NCBI GenBank assembly: GCA_036374175.1
Contig: DASUUH010000100.1
Span: 1 to 64,000, forward strand
From: JASLBX01 sp036374175
GTDB lineage: Bacteria > Actinomycetota > Actinomycetes > Jiangellales > Jiangellaceae
DNA: 64,000 nt
Direction: 5' to 3'
Part shown: in pieces, positions 32,819 to 42,090 of the stretch
Position numbering within the stretch: the first letter of the stretch is position 1
Layout of the letters: every line of letters starts with the position of its first letter
Made by a program: the position numbers and the translations under genes
Notes under the pieces: model-generated
The model's input: the letters and a program-made list of their open reading frames with translations, nothing else
Databases searched by the model: none
Told to the model about the DNA's origin: nothing

Positions 32819-34321
32819 GTGGATGAGCGAGCGAATCATTTTCCAGGAGCGGATGAACTGCCCGAGCAGATGCGCGTCCGCCGGGAGAAGCGTGCGCAAC
32901 TTCTCGAGCGCGGTGTGGCTCCTTATCCACGCGGCTTCCACCGCACGCACACGCTGGCCGAACTCCGCGCCGAGTTCGAGGGGCTCGAGCCGGGCACCGC
33001 CACCGGCCAGCACGCCGCCGTAGCCGGTCGTGTGATCTTTGTTCGCAACAAGGGCAAGTTGTGTTTCGCACGGATGCGGGCCGGCGACGGCACGGAACTG
33101 CAGGCAATGCTGTCTCTCGACCGGGTAGGCGAGGGACCACTCGCGGACTGGAAGCATCTTGTCGATATCGGTGATCACGTCGGTGTCGAAGGCGAGGTGG
33201 TGGCCAGTAAGCAGGGCGAGCTTTCGGTGATGGCTGAGACGTGGACCCTTGTCTCGAAGGCTCTGCGGCCGTTACCGGTTGCGCACAAGGCGCTCAGTGA
33301 GGAGATCCGGGTCCGCCAGCGGTACGTCGATTTGATTGTGAACCCGGCTGCCCGTGAGACGGTGCGCAATCGCGCGGCTGTCGTGCGTTCACTACGTTCG
33401 ACGCTGGACGAGCGTGGATATATCGAAGTCGAGACGCCGGTCCTGCAGTTGTCGCACGGAGGGGCCGCGGCACGGCCGTTCGTCACTCACTTCAATGCCT
33501 TCGACATACAGATGACCCTTCGTATCGCACTGGAATTGCATCTGAAGCGGTCCATCGTCGGCGGCGTCGACCGCGTGTACGAGATCGGCCGGGTGTTCCG
33601 CAACGAGGGTTCGGACTCGACGCACAGTCCCGAATTCACGATGCTGGAGCTCTATGAGGCGTACAGCGATTACGACGGCATGGCAGAGTTATGTCGCGGA
33701 CTCGTGCTCAATGCCGCGCGTGTGATCGGCCGGACGGTGGTACCCGACGGTCGCGGCGGCGAGATCGACTTGGAGGAGACATGGGATCGGGTGACTTTAC
33801 ACCGCGCCGTATCGACCGCAATCGGTGAGACTGTCACCATCGACACGGATGCCGATCACCTGCGAAAGATCGCCGCTGAGCATGATGTCGAACTCGCGCC
33901 CGAATGGGAGCACGGCGAAATAGTCCTCGAACTCTTCGAGAAACTTGCCGAGCACACGCTCCTGCGGCCCACGTTCGTTTGCGACTACCCAGCAGCCGTC
34001 CGCCCGCTGGCCAGGCCACACCGGGACGATCGGCGGCTGACTGAGGCGTGGGACCTGGTCATCGGTGGGGTTGAGCTCGGCGTTGCATACAGCGAACTTG
34101 TCGATCCAGTGATCCAGCGAGAGCGGTTGATGGAGCAGTCGCTCCGGGCGGCCCAGGGTGACCCGGAGGCTATGGACCTGGACGAAGACTTTCTTCGTGC
34201 TCTGGAGTACGGAATGCCGCCCACCGGGGGCATGGGTATCGGCGTCGATCGGCTGTTGATGATGCTGATGGGCGTCGGCATTCGTGAGACGATCCTCTAC
34301 CCGCTGGTCAAGCCCGAGTGA
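32819..34321 (+). CDS. lysS: Lysyl-tRNA synthetase (class II)
   Basis: Charges tRNA-Lys. The 500-residue protein has an N-terminal OB-fold anticodon domain (about 60-165) and a class II core. Motif 2 reads VFRNEGSDSTHSPEFTMLE and motif 3 GMGIGVDRLLMMLMG. The stretch FDIQMTLRIALELHLKR differs from the usual LYLRIAPELYLKR but keeps its key residues. The stop overlaps the next gene as GTGA. Gene order lysS-acetyltransferase-lsr2-clpC is conserved in actinobacteria. Confidence 0.94.
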   Translation: MDERANHFPGADELPEQMRVRREKRAQLLERGVAPYPRGFHRTHTLAELRAEFEGLEPGTATGQHAAVAGRVIFVRNKGKLCFARMRAGDGTELQAMLSLDRVGEGPLADWKHLVDIGDHVGVEGEVVASKQGELSVMAETWTLVSKALRPLPVAHKALSEEIRVRQRYVDLIVNPAARETVRNRAAVVRSLRSTLDERGYIEVETPVLQLSHGGAAARPFVTHFNAFDIQMTLRIALELHLKRSIVGGVDRVYEIGRVFRNEGSDSTHSPEFTMLELYEAYSDYDGMAELCRGLVLNAARVIGRTVVPDGRGGEIDLEETWDRVTLHRAVSTAIGETVTIDTDADHLRKIAAEHDVELAPEWEHGEIVLELFEKLAEHTLLRPTFVCDYPAAVRPLARPHRDDRRLTEAWDLVIGGVELGVAYSELVDPVIQRERLMEQSLRAAQGDPEAMDLDEDFLRALEYGMPPTGGMGIGVDRLLMMLMGVGIRETILYPLVKPE

Positions 34322-34821
34322 GTGGCACAGTTCGCCGAGCGCGAACAACCGACGTGCGCGCGATTCGGCGGCTCTTGGACGGTTATGCGGTGCAGCGCAT
34401 TCTGCTGTCCAAAGAGATGGTCACTCTGTACGAGGATGTTCAGGAGTTCTGGGTTGCCGAAGAGCCGAATGGTTCGATCATCGGTTGTGGCGCATTGCAT
34501 GTGATGTGGGAGGATCTCGCAGAGGTGCGCACCCTCGCTACTGACCCGAACTGGGTTGGCCGAGGGATTGGTCACGCCTTGCTCTCCACGTTGCTCGACG
34601 TCGCACGTGAGCTAGGCGTCTCGCGGGTCTTCTGCCTTACCTTCGAGGTGGAGTTCTTCAAGCGGCACGGCTTCGAAGTGGTGGAAGGTAGCGTCGTACC
34701 GCCCGACGTCTATGCGCAACTGCTCCGATCTGATGACGAAGGCGTCGCCGAGTTCTTGGACCTTGATCGGGTCAAGCCGAACACGCTGGGCAACACCAGG
34801 ATGCTGCTGCGGCTCTCTTGA
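34318..34821 (+). CDS. Amino-acid N-acetyltransferase (single-domain ArgA type)
   Basis: GNAT-fold acetyltransferase of 167 residues resembling the stand-alone N-acetylglutamate synthase of mycobacteria, which starts arginine synthesis. The acetyl-CoA loop is VGRGIGHALLSTLL, preceded by EVRTLATDP. FFKRHGFEVV is the usual final helix-strand. The GTG at 34318 overlaps the lysS stop by 4 bp, so translation is coupled. The substrate is inferred by family. Confidence 0.85.
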   Translation: MSGTVRRARTTDVRAIRRLLDGYAVQRILLSKEMVTLYEDVQEFWVAEEPNGSIIGCGALHVMWEDLAEVRTLATDPNWVGRGIGHALLSTLLDVARELGVSRVFCLTFEVEFFKRHGFEVVEGSVVPPDVYAQLLRSDDEGVAEFLDLDRVKPNTLGNTRMLLRLS

Positions 34822-34913
34822 TTATCCATATTTTGGGTGCGAATTGCATTCCCGGCTGCAATGGCGTAGTAATGTTGTCGTCAATCTTTTCCCGTGAACA
34901 AGTGGGGGTTTGG
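34822..34913 (+). promoter_or_regulatory. AT-rich lsr2 upstream region
   Basis: This short gap is clearly richer in A and T than its surroundings, with runs such as TTGATTATCCATATTTTGGG at its edge. Lsr2 binds AT-rich DNA, so autoregulation is plausible. GGGGG at 34903-34907 serves as the ribosome site. Confidence 0.5.
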
Positions 34914-35234
34914 ATGGCCCGGAAAGTTCAGTACCTTCTGGTCGACGACCTTGATGGCGGCGAAGCCGATGAGACCGTGAGCTTCGCGCTCGACGGCACG
35001 TCGTACGAGATAGATCTGTCGAAGAAGAATGCCAAGGCGCTGCGCGACAGCCTTTCCACCTACGTGTCGTCGGCTCGCCGGTCCGGTGGGCGGCGGCGGG
35101 GCCGGGGTGGCCGTGGCGCCGGTCGGTCGGGTGATACCGCTGCTATTCGGGAGTGGGCGCGCAGTCAGGGTATGAAGATCTCCGATCGGGGCCGCATCCC
35201 CGCCGACATCATCGAAAAGTACGAGAACCGCTAG
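34914..35234 (+). CDS. lsr2: Nucleoid-associated protein Lsr2
   Basis: Actinobacterial H-NS analogue that bridges and silences AT-rich, often foreign, DNA. The 106 residues start MARKVQYLLVDDLDGG. The N-terminal dimerisation domain continues to about 58. A basic Gly/Arg linker and the C-terminal DNA-binding domain follow, with AIREWARSQGMKISDRGRIP carrying the AT-hook-like RGR. The ATG at 34914 is chosen because the family starts there. Confidence 0.97.
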   Translation: MARKVQYLLVDDLDGGEADETVSFALDGTSYEIDLSKKNAKALRDSLSTYVSSARRSGGRRRGRGGRGAGRSGDTAAIREWARSQGMKISDRGRIPADIIEKYENR

Positions 35235-35326
35235 GCCGGCCTGCTCTTGGCAAGCGACGCCGCATTGGTTCTGGAAACGAGCGCTGGATAGCTGTCGGCT
35301 AGGCGCCGAGTTTCATCCTTCCAGGA

Positions 35327-35995
35327 TCAATGCGGCGGAATCGCGTCCGATTCCAAAGGCCACCGCAGTTCGGGTTGGTGGCTCGCCGTCGAGGGCAGCG
35401 CGGCAAGTTCGACGTAGGTTGCGGCAATTCGTGGTAGTTCAAAGCCAGGCCGGCCCAGTACGCCGTTGATGGTAATGGTGACCACCCGAACGCCGGCGGG
35501 TCCGAGCTCGGCGGCCAACGACATCGCCAGGTTGCGGGCCGCCGCCTTCTGCGCCGCAAGTGCGGCAGACCACGTCGATCCGGTCAAGGCGGCGGAGTTG
35601 CCGGTCACCAGAATCGTGCCGCGGCCGGCCTCACGCATCGCCGGCGCCACTTCCTGGGCGGCGACCAAGAGCGATCCGGCCGCCAGCCGAAACCCCGAAA
35701 GCAGTGCCTCGAGGGGCGTTTCGGTGGCCGGCGCCGCAACTGCAAGCGAGGGATTGTGCACGAGGACGGTGGGATCGCCGTACCTGCTTCTGATCGTCGC
35801 GAATGCCGCTCGCAGCGCCGGCTCGTCGGTGACGTCTACCGGCATGTCGATGCCGCCGACTGCAACGGCGGTCTCACGCAGGCGTTTCTCGTTTCGGGCG
35901 ATCAACACGACCTGATCGCCGTGTTGGACGAAGGCCTGTCCGATCGCCTGGCCGAGTCCAGGTCCGGCTCCGATCACCACCACGACATCCGGCAT
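35327..35995 (-). CDS. SDR-family protein lacking the catalytic tyrosine
   Basis: A 222-residue Rossmann protein: the cofactor motif is VIGAGPGLGQAIG and the second strand motif is VHNPSL in place of NNAG. In the active-site helix (SAALAAQKAAARN) the Lys is kept but the position four before it is Leu, not Tyr. Classical SDR catalysis is therefore unlikely. Function unknown. It is convergent with lsr2 and divergent from clpC. Confidence 0.82.
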   Translation of the reverse strand: MPDVVVVIGAGPGLGQAIGQAFVQHGDQVVLIARNEKRLRETAVAVGGIDMPVDVTDEPALRAAFATIRSRYGDPTVLVHNPSLAVAAPATETPLEALLSGFRLAAGSLLVAAQEVAPAMREAGRGTILVTGNSAALTGSTWSAALAAQKAAARNLAMSLAAELGPAGVRVVTITINGVLGRPGFELPRIAATYVELAALPSTASHQPELRWPLESDAIPPH

Positions 35996-36276
35996 CGGAC
36001 CATCTTGCCGTAGCTGATCCGCGGATCGACGGCGCCGCCGGGCGGGCTACCCTTGTCTGATCGTCGCCCGATGAGTCGTTCGCCCCTGGCGTACGGAGTG
36101 CTCAGGTGGAAGCGGGGTGGGGTATCCAAGTGTTGTGCTCGTATGTCGCCTCAACGGGGTTAGGTTTCGTGAGACCAGGGTCACGATGGCCATGAGGCGG
36201 GCTAGCATGCGAAGTACGGGCGGACCGGGAGAGCCCCGGGCAATCCCCCAGACCGCTCGGTGAGGAGCGCCAGAAG
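35996..36276 (+). promoter_or_regulatory. Intergenic region between the SDR gene and clpC
   Basis: This 281-bp gap contains TAGCAT at 36203-36208 as a -10 candidate. A short hairpin CGCTC/GAGCG (36254-36269) overlaps the clpC ribosome site GAGGAG. I did not find a convincing ClgR or HspR operator. Confidence 0.35.
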
Positions 36277-38793
36277 ATGTTCGAGAGGTTCACCGACCGC
36301 GCGAGGCGGGTCGTCGTCCTGGCCCAAGAAGAGGCCAGGATGCTCAACCACAACTACATCGGTACCGAGCACATTCTGCTTGGCCTTATCCACGAGGGCG
36401 AGGGTGTAGCCGCCAAGGCACTCGAGAGCCTGGGGATCTCCCTGGAGGCTGTCCGCCAGCAGGTCGAGGAGATCATCGGCCAGGGGCAGCAAGCGCCGAG
36501 CGGGCACATCCCATTCACGCCACGGGCCAAGAAGGTCCTCGAGCTGTCGCTCCGCGAGGCGCTGCAGCTGGGGCACAACTACATCGGTACCGAGCACATT
36601 CTGCTTGGTCTGATCCGCGAGGGCGAGGGCGTGGCTGCCCAGGTCCTGGTGAAGCTGGGCGCCGACCTCAACCGTGTTCGCCAGCAGGTCATCCAGCTGC
36701 TGTCCGGCTACTCGGGCGGCAAGGAGGCCGCGACGTCCGGTGCGGGCCCGCAGGGCGAGGCGCCGTCCACGTCCCTGGTGCTCGATCAGTTCGGCAGGAA
36801 CCTGACCCAGGCCGCCCGCGAGGGCAAACTCGACCCGGTCATCGGGCGCGAGAAGGAGATCGAGCGGGTCATGCAGGTGCTGTCCCGCCGGACCAAGAAC
36901 AACCCGGTCCTCATCGGCGAGCCTGGTGTCGGCAAGACGGCGGTCGTCGAGGGCCTGGCTCAGAACGTCGTCAAGGGCGAGGTGCCCGAGACGCTCAAGG
37001 ACAAGCAGCTCTACACGCTCGACCTCGGAGCCCTGGTCGCGGGATCCCGCTACCGTGGTGATTTCGAGGAGCGGCTGCGCAAGGTACTCAAGGAGATCCG
37101 CTCGCGCGGCGACATCATCCTGTTCATCGACGAGATCCACACGCTGGTCGGTGCGGGTGCCGCCGAGGGTGCCATCGACGCGGCGTCCATCCTCAAGCCG
37201 ATGCTCGCTAGGGGTGAGCTGCAGACGATCGGTGCCACCACACTCGACGAGTACCGCAAGTACGTCGAGAAGGACGCCGCGCTCGAGCGCCGGTTCCAGC
37301 CGATCCAGGTGCAGGAGCCGACGCTCGCGCACACCATCGAGATCCTCAAGGGTCTGCGTGACCGGTATGAGGCCCACCACCGGGTCTCCATCACCGACGG
37401 TGCGCTGGCCGCTGCCGCTCACCTGGCCGACCGGTACGTCTCCGACCGGTACCTGCCGGACAAGGCGATCGACCTTATCGACGAGGCCGGCTCCCGGCTG
37501 CGGATCCGCCGGATGACCGCCCCGCCGGACTTGCGCGAGTTCGACGAGCGCATCGCCAATGTGCGCCGCGAGAAGGAGTCCGCGATCGACTCGCAGGACT
37601 TCGAGAAGGCCGCGTCGCTGCGCGACAAGGAGAAGCAGCTCATCGGGCAGAAGGCCGAACGCGAGAAGCAGTGGAAGGCCGGCGACCTTGACGTGGTCGC
37701 CGAGGTCGACGACGAGCTGATCGCTGAGGTGCTGTCCAACTCCACCGGCATCCCCGTGTTCAAGCTCACCGAGGAGGAGACCTCCCGGCTGCTGCACATG
37801 GAGGAGGAGCTGCACAAACGGATCATCGGCCAGGAGGACGCCATCTCGGCGTTGTCCAAGTCGATCCGCCGTACCCGCGCCGGGCTGAAGGACCCGAAAC
37901 GCCCGGGTGGTTCGTTCATCTTCGCCGGCCCATCCGGTGTCGGTAAGACCGAGTTGTCCAAGACCCTTGCGGAGTTCCTGTTCGGCGACGAGGACGCGCT
38001 GATCCAGCTGGACATGAGCGAGTTCTCCGAGAAGCACACGGTGTCGCGGCTGTTCGGCTCGCCACCTGGGTACGTGGGCTACGAGGAGGGTGGCCAACTC
38101 ACCGAGAAGGTGCGCCGGCGTCCGTTCTCGGTCGTCCTGTTCGACGAGGTCGAGAAGGCTCACCCGGACATCTTCAATTCGCTGTTACAGGTGCTTGAAG
38201 ACGGCCGGCTCACCGACGCGCAGGGCCGGGCGGTGGACTTCAAGAACACCGTGATCATCATGACCACGAACCTGGGGACCCGCGACATCGCCAAGGGTCT
38301 GCAGCTGGGCTTCTCCGCGGCCGAGGACGCCGAAGGCGACTACGACCGGATGAAGGCCAAGGTCACTGAAGAGCTGAAGCAGCACTTCCGGCCGGAGTTC
38401 TTGAACCGTGTGGACGACATCATCGTGTTTCACCAGCTGCTGCGGGAAGAGATCCTCAAGATCGTCGACCTGCGGATCGCGGAGCTCGACGAGCGGCTCA
38501 AGGACAAGGACATGGCTATCGAACTCACTCAGACGGCCAAGGAGCTGCTCGCCGAGCATGGCTTCGACCCGGTTCTCGGTGCGCGGCCGTTGCGCCGGAC
38601 GATCCAGCGCGAGATCGAGGACACCCTGTCCGAGAAGATCCTGTTCGGCGACCTCAAGGCCGGCGAGATCGTGGTCGTGGACGTCGAGGGCGAAGGTCGC
38701 GAGCGCAAGTTCAGCTTCACCGGCAACCCGAAGTCCGAGTTGCCCGACGTTGCTCCGGTCGCCGCAGGTGCGGGCGATTCCAAGTCCGACTGA
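36277..38793 (+). CDS. clpC: ATP-dependent Clp protease ATPase subunit ClpC
   Basis: Hsp100 unfoldase of 838 residues that feeds substrates to ClpP. Two N-terminal Clp repeats contain the twice-used NYIGTEHILLGLI sequence. The first AAA domain has Walker A GEPGVGKT and VLFIDEIHT-like Walker B. A UVR middle domain (about 425-460) is followed by the second AAA domain with GPSGVGKTE. A ribosome site GAGGAG lies 8-10 nt before the ATG. It is essential in mycobacteria. A strong terminator follows at 38834. Confidence 0.97.
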   Translation: MFERFTDRARRVVVLAQEEARMLNHNYIGTEHILLGLIHEGEGVAAKALESLGISLEAVRQQVEEIIGQGQQAPSGHIPFTPRAKKVLELSLREALQLGHNYIGTEHILLGLIREGEGVAAQVLVKLGADLNRVRQQVIQLLSGYSGGKEAATSGAGPQGEAPSTSLVLDQFGRNLTQAAREGKLDPVIGREKEIERVMQVLSRRTKNNPVLIGEPGVGKTAVVEGLAQNVVKGEVPETLKDKQLYTLDLGALVAGSRYRGDFEERLRKVLKEIRSRGDIILFIDEIHTLVGAGAAEGAIDAASILKPMLARGELQTIGATTLDEYRKYVEKDAALERRFQPIQVQEPTLAHTIEILKGLRDRYEAHHRVSITDGALAAAAHLADRYVSDRYLPDKAIDLIDEAGSRLRIRRMTAPPDLREFDERIANVRREKESAIDSQDFEKAASLRDKEKQLIGQKAEREKQWKAGDLDVVAEVDDELIAEVLSNSTGIPVFKLTEEETSRLLHMEEELHKRIIGQEDAISALSKSIRRTRAGLKDPKRPGGSFIFAGPSGVGKTELSKTLAEFLFGDEDALIQLDMSEFSEKHTVSRLFGSPPGYVGYEEGGQLTEKVRRRPFSVVLFDEVEKAHPDIFNSLLQVLEDGRLTDAQGRAVDFKNTVIIMTTNLGTRDIAKGLQLGFSAAEDAEGDYDRMKAKVTEELKQHFRPEFLNRVDDIIVFHQLLREEILKIVDLRIAELDERLKDKDMAIELTQTAKELLAEHGFDPVLGARPLRRTIQREIEDTLSEKILFGDLKAGEIVVVDVEGEGRERKFSFTGNPKSELPDVAPVAAGAGDSKSD

Positions 38794-38833
38794 GCCGAGT
38801 TCGCTCGACAGGACACTTGTTGATCACTGATTG

Positions 38834-38864
38834 GCGGCCCCTTCCCGGATCGGGAAGGGGCCGC
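38834..38864 (+). terminator. Rho-independent terminator of clpC
   Basis: A perfect 14-bp stem, GCGGCCCCTTCCCG paired with its complement around a 3-nt loop, followed by TTTG. It is the strongest terminator in the window. Confidence 0.9.
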
Positions 38865-38981
38865 TTTGCCGTATGAGCGCGTCTCGACTATTCGGCCGAC
38901 TCCGCCGTTCGTCTCCCCATTCGCCGTCGCTGGTTATGGTGGAATCGCCGCGGACCTCTCGACCTGACCAGGAGCGAACCC

Positions 38982-40397
38982 ATGCCTGACGTAGATCACG
39001 TCGCACAAGCCGCATTGTCCGCCGCTGCAGACTTCGAGAAGACCGGCAGACTGGGGCGGGCCGCGCTACTCGATGCGGTAGCCGATGCGCTCGAAGCGGA
39101 CCGTACCGCCATCGTGAAGACGGCCGACCGCGAGACCATGCTGGGCGAGGCGCGGCTCAACGGCGAACTCACCCGCACCTGCTTCCAACTGCGGTTGTTC
39201 GGGGAGGTGCTGCGCGAGGGTTCATACGTCGAAGCGACGATCGACCACGCCTCGGACACGCCGATGGGGCCGCGCCCAGACCTGCGCCGCATGCTGGCGC
39301 CCGTCGGCCCGGTTGCTGTGTTCGGCGCCAGCAACTTTCCGCTGGCGTTCAGCGTTCCCGGTGGCGACACTGCCTCCGCGCTCGCTGCCGGCTGTCCGGT
39401 CGTCGCCAAGGCTCATCCGTCACACCCCGAGACAAGCCGCCGCACGTTCGAAACGATGCGCGGTGTCCTACCCGACGGTGTGCTCGGGCTGGTCGAGGGG
39501 TACGAAGCAGGTGCCGAGCTCGTCACGCACCCGGCCATCAAAGCCGTGGGGTTCACCGGGTCGACGTCCGGGGGCCGGGCACTGTTCGATCTTGCGGTCT
39601 CACGTCCGGATCCCATTCCGTTCTACGGTGAACTCGGTAGCTTGAATCCGCTCGTCGTGACATCCGGCGCCGCTGCCGAGCGGGCCGACGAGATTGCGGA
39701 AGGTTACGTCGGGTCGATGACGCTCGGCAACGGGCAGTTCTGCACCAAACCCGGCCTGGTGTTCGCCCCGGTCGGCGCCGATGATCTGCGATCCGCGCTG
39801 GCGGACGCAGTTGCAAAGGTCTCGGCCGGCCCGATGCTGAATGACGCGATCCGCGATGCCTTCCAAGCTGAGGTGGCGCGGCGCCGCAACGATTCCCGGC
39901 TGACGCTGGTGGCGGCCGCCGAGCGTGGTGCCGCGGATCTCGGCACGCCGGCCCTCTTCGCGGTTGCCGCGGCTGATCTTGACGGCGAGCTGTTGGAGGA
40001 ATGCTTCGGCCCCTCGGCACTGCTGGTCGAGTATCGCGACGTCGACGAACTGCTCTCGGCCCTCGGCCGACTGGGCGGCCAGCTCACGGCTTCGGTGCAT
40101 GCCGCCGACGGTGACGACGGCTTGGTCGCGCAGCTGCACGACACGTTGCGCCGGATCGCGGGCCGGCTGGTCTTCGGCGGTTACCCGACAGGGGTCGCTG
40201 TCACCTGGGCGATGCACCACGGCGGGCCGTATCCCGCGTCGACCAGCAGCGCGCACACTTCCGTGGGGGCCACCTCGATCCGCCGGTGGCTGCGGCCGAT
40301 CAGCTACCAGAACGCCCCAGAGGCAGTGCTACCCGAGGAATTACGAGATGGCAATCCGGCCGGCATCCCGCGCCGGGTGGACGGCGTCCTTTCCTGA
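38982..40397 (+). CDS. Aldehyde dehydrogenase, 2,5-dioxovalerate (alpha-ketoglutarate semialdehyde) type
   Basis: NADP-dependent oxidation of 2,5-dioxovalerate to 2-oxoglutarate, the last step of oxidative pentose and uronic-acid routes, is the usual role of this subfamily. The catalytic Cys lies in GNGQFCTKPG and the general-base Glu in YGELGSLNP; GASNFPLAFSVPGGDT and GFTGS are cofactor-site features. It has 471 residues. AGGAG is 8 nt before the ATG. The gene next to it encodes a possible xylan or sugar ester hydrolase, which suggests plant-polymer use. Confidence 0.87.
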   Translation: MPDVDHVAQAALSAAADFEKTGRLGRAALLDAVADALEADRTAIVKTADRETMLGEARLNGELTRTCFQLRLFGEVLREGSYVEATIDHASDTPMGPRPDLRRMLAPVGPVAVFGASNFPLAFSVPGGDTASALAAGCPVVAKAHPSHPETSRRTFETMRGVLPDGVLGLVEGYEAGAELVTHPAIKAVGFTGSTSGGRALFDLAVSRPDPIPFYGELGSLNPLVVTSGAAAERADEIAEGYVGSMTLGNGQFCTKPGLVFAPVGADDLRSALADAVAKVSAGPMLNDAIRDAFQAEVARRRNDSRLTLVAAAERGAADLGTPALFAVAAADLDGELLEECFGPSALLVEYRDVDELLSALGRLGGQLTASVHAADGDDGLVAQLHDTLRRIAGRLVFGGYPTGVAVTWAMHHGGPYPASTSSAHTSVGATSIRRWLRPISYQNAPEAVLPEELRDGNPAGIPRRVDGVLS

Positions 40398-40439
40398 TCC
40401 GTCCCACGGCGTGGCGGCCAGGTTCTTGCCGGACCCGCG

Positions 40440-41411
40440 CTAGGTCAGGAGCTTGCGCAGGAACACCAAGTCTTCGCGGTCCTGGTAGACCTCTCCGCCT
40501 TCGTGGCCGTTGTAGGGCCAGCTGCGGATGTCCTTCGGGCCGGCATAGTTGTTGTAGGCGGCGTAGATCGTCGATGGCGGGCACACCTCGTCCATCAGCG
40601 CAACAGAGAACATCGCCGGCACCGACGACCGCGACGCGAAGTTGATGTTGTCGAAGTAGCTCAACGTCCGGAAGGTCTCGTCGACCCGGTCCCGGCGGGT
40701 CTTGAGGTATTCCGCGATCTCGCGATACGGCATCGCGTCGGTGATCTCGGTGGCTCGCCGGTAATGGCACATGAACGGCACGTGGGCCACGGCCGCGGCG
40801 ACGTTCGGTGCCAACGCCGCTGCCGCGAGGGCCAACCCGCCGCCCTGGCTGTGGCCGCAGACGGCCACTCGCTGGGCGTCGATGCCGGGATGCGCTTGCG
40901 CGGCCTCGACGGCTCGCACAGCGTCGGTAATGATCCTGCGGTAGTAGTACGTGTCCGGGCTCGTAACCCCGCGTGTCATGAAACCTGGGTACTGGCCGGT
41001 GACTGGATCAGGATCCGGATCCGGGGTGAGACCGGGATTGCCGTCACCACCCTGCCCACGGCTATCCATGACGAGCGTGGCGTAACCCGCAGCGCTCATC
41101 AGCAAGTGCTGGTACGGCAAGCTGCGGCCGCCGCCGTACCCGATGTAGCGGACCACTGCAGGCAATGGGCCCGGCCGATCCCGCGGCAGCATCAACCAGG
41201 CGGCCACTCGTTCGCCGTTCCAGCCGGCGAAGCTCGCGTCGAAGACATCGACCGTCTCGAGGAGGAAATCGACCGGCGTGTACTCCGGTGCAAGGTCATA
41301 CTGGCGGGCCGACCCGAGCGTGCGGGCCCAGAACTCCTCGAAGTCCGGGGCCGCCGTCGGTTCAGGACGGTAGCTCTCCAACTCGGCGAGCGGCATGTCG
41401 AACTGCGGCAT
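40440..41411 (-). CDS. Acetyl-xylan-esterase-type alpha/beta hydrolase (AXE1 family)
   Basis: A 323-residue carbohydrate esterase family 7-like enzyme that removes acetyl groups from xylo-oligosaccharides or cephalosporin C. The nucleophile elbow is CGHSQGGGLAL. DEVCPPST and NGHEGG carry the Asp and His of the triad. RGQGGDG is a typical oxyanion-side motif. No signal peptide is seen, so it acts inside the cell. The ATG at 41411 has GAGGAG upstream. It is convergent with the dehydrogenase gene. Confidence 0.88.
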   Translation of the reverse strand: MPQFDMPLAELESYRPEPTAAPDFEEFWARTLGSARQYDLAPEYTPVDFLLETVDVFDASFAGWNGERVAAWLMLPRDRPGPLPAVVRYIGYGGGRSLPYQHLLMSAAGYATLVMDSRGQGGDGNPGLTPDPDPDPVTGQYPGFMTRGVTSPDTYYYRRIITDAVRAVEAAQAHPGIDAQRVAVCGHSQGGGLALAAAALAPNVAAAVAHVPFMCHYRRATEITDAMPYREIAEYLKTRRDRVDETFRTLSYFDNINFASRSSVPAMFSVALMDEVCPPSTIYAAYNNYAGPKDIRSWPYNGHEGGEVYQDREDLVFLRKLLT

Positions 41412-41592
41412 GGATGATCTCCTCGCGATAGCGGTGGTGGCACAGAGCCTAAGGTGACAAACCTCGGCTGGCCGGCTGGGCCGACACCTGGCAGGCGTGA
41501 TCCGCTTTGCGCGACATCTCGGGATGTCTAACGCTTGTCGGGACGTTGCAACGCTTGCGATGCTGGAAAGCCTCGGGACGAGCGGAGGCAAC

Positions 41593-41946
41593 ATGACTGA
41601 CCAGCTGGCTGCGTACCGAGCCGCCGCCGTGCTGTACGACGCCGGTGACGCGCTCGGCGCTGCGCGAGAACTCGAGCCGCTGCTCGACGAGCCGTCCCCG
41701 GCGAAGTCGGTGCTGGAGCTGGCCGGCCGGGCCTACTTCCGGTCCGCCCAGCTGCGCCGGGCCGAGGAGGTCTTCGGATCGCTGGTTGAGCGCGACCCGA
41801 CCAACGCGTACGCGCGCTTTGCTCTCGGTCGCACACTCGAGCGGCAGAGCCGGCCGGTGGAGGCCGCCAGCTGTTACCGGATCGCGATTGCGATGGATCC
41901 GAAGGACGACTACGTGGAGGCGCTCGCTCGCGTCAGCTCCGAGTGA
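41593..41946 (+). CDS. Small tetratricopeptide-repeat protein
   Basis: A 117-residue protein with about two and a half TPR-like repeats; the clearest are AKSVLELAGRAYFRSAQLRRAEE-like (about 35-57) and NAYARFALGRTLERQSRPVEAA-like (about 68-90). Role unknown; such proteins scaffold other proteins. GGAGG 5 nt before the ATG supports this start over a longer in-frame reading. Confidence 0.8.
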   Translation: MTDQLAAYRAAAVLYDAGDALGAARELEPLLDEPSPAKSVLELAGRAYFRSAQLRRAEEVFGSLVERDPTNAYARFALGRTLERQSRPVEAASCYRIAIAMDPKDDYVEALARVSSE

Positions 41947-42090
41947 GTCGTGCCGACGTGCGACGTTCCTTGGTTGTGCGTGTGTGATCGTGCGGCGATC
42001 AAGGCCCGCACGTGTGGTGTTGCTCCCAGCGGCTGACCGAAGCGTGGGCAGGAATACGCGTCCGGGCGCGAGATCAGGCAGGCTGTCATC

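Noticed and set aside
36254..36269. A hairpin overlapping the clpC ribosome site as a thermosensor
   Set aside because: Only five base pairs, and no similar structure could be compared; too weak to claim regulation.
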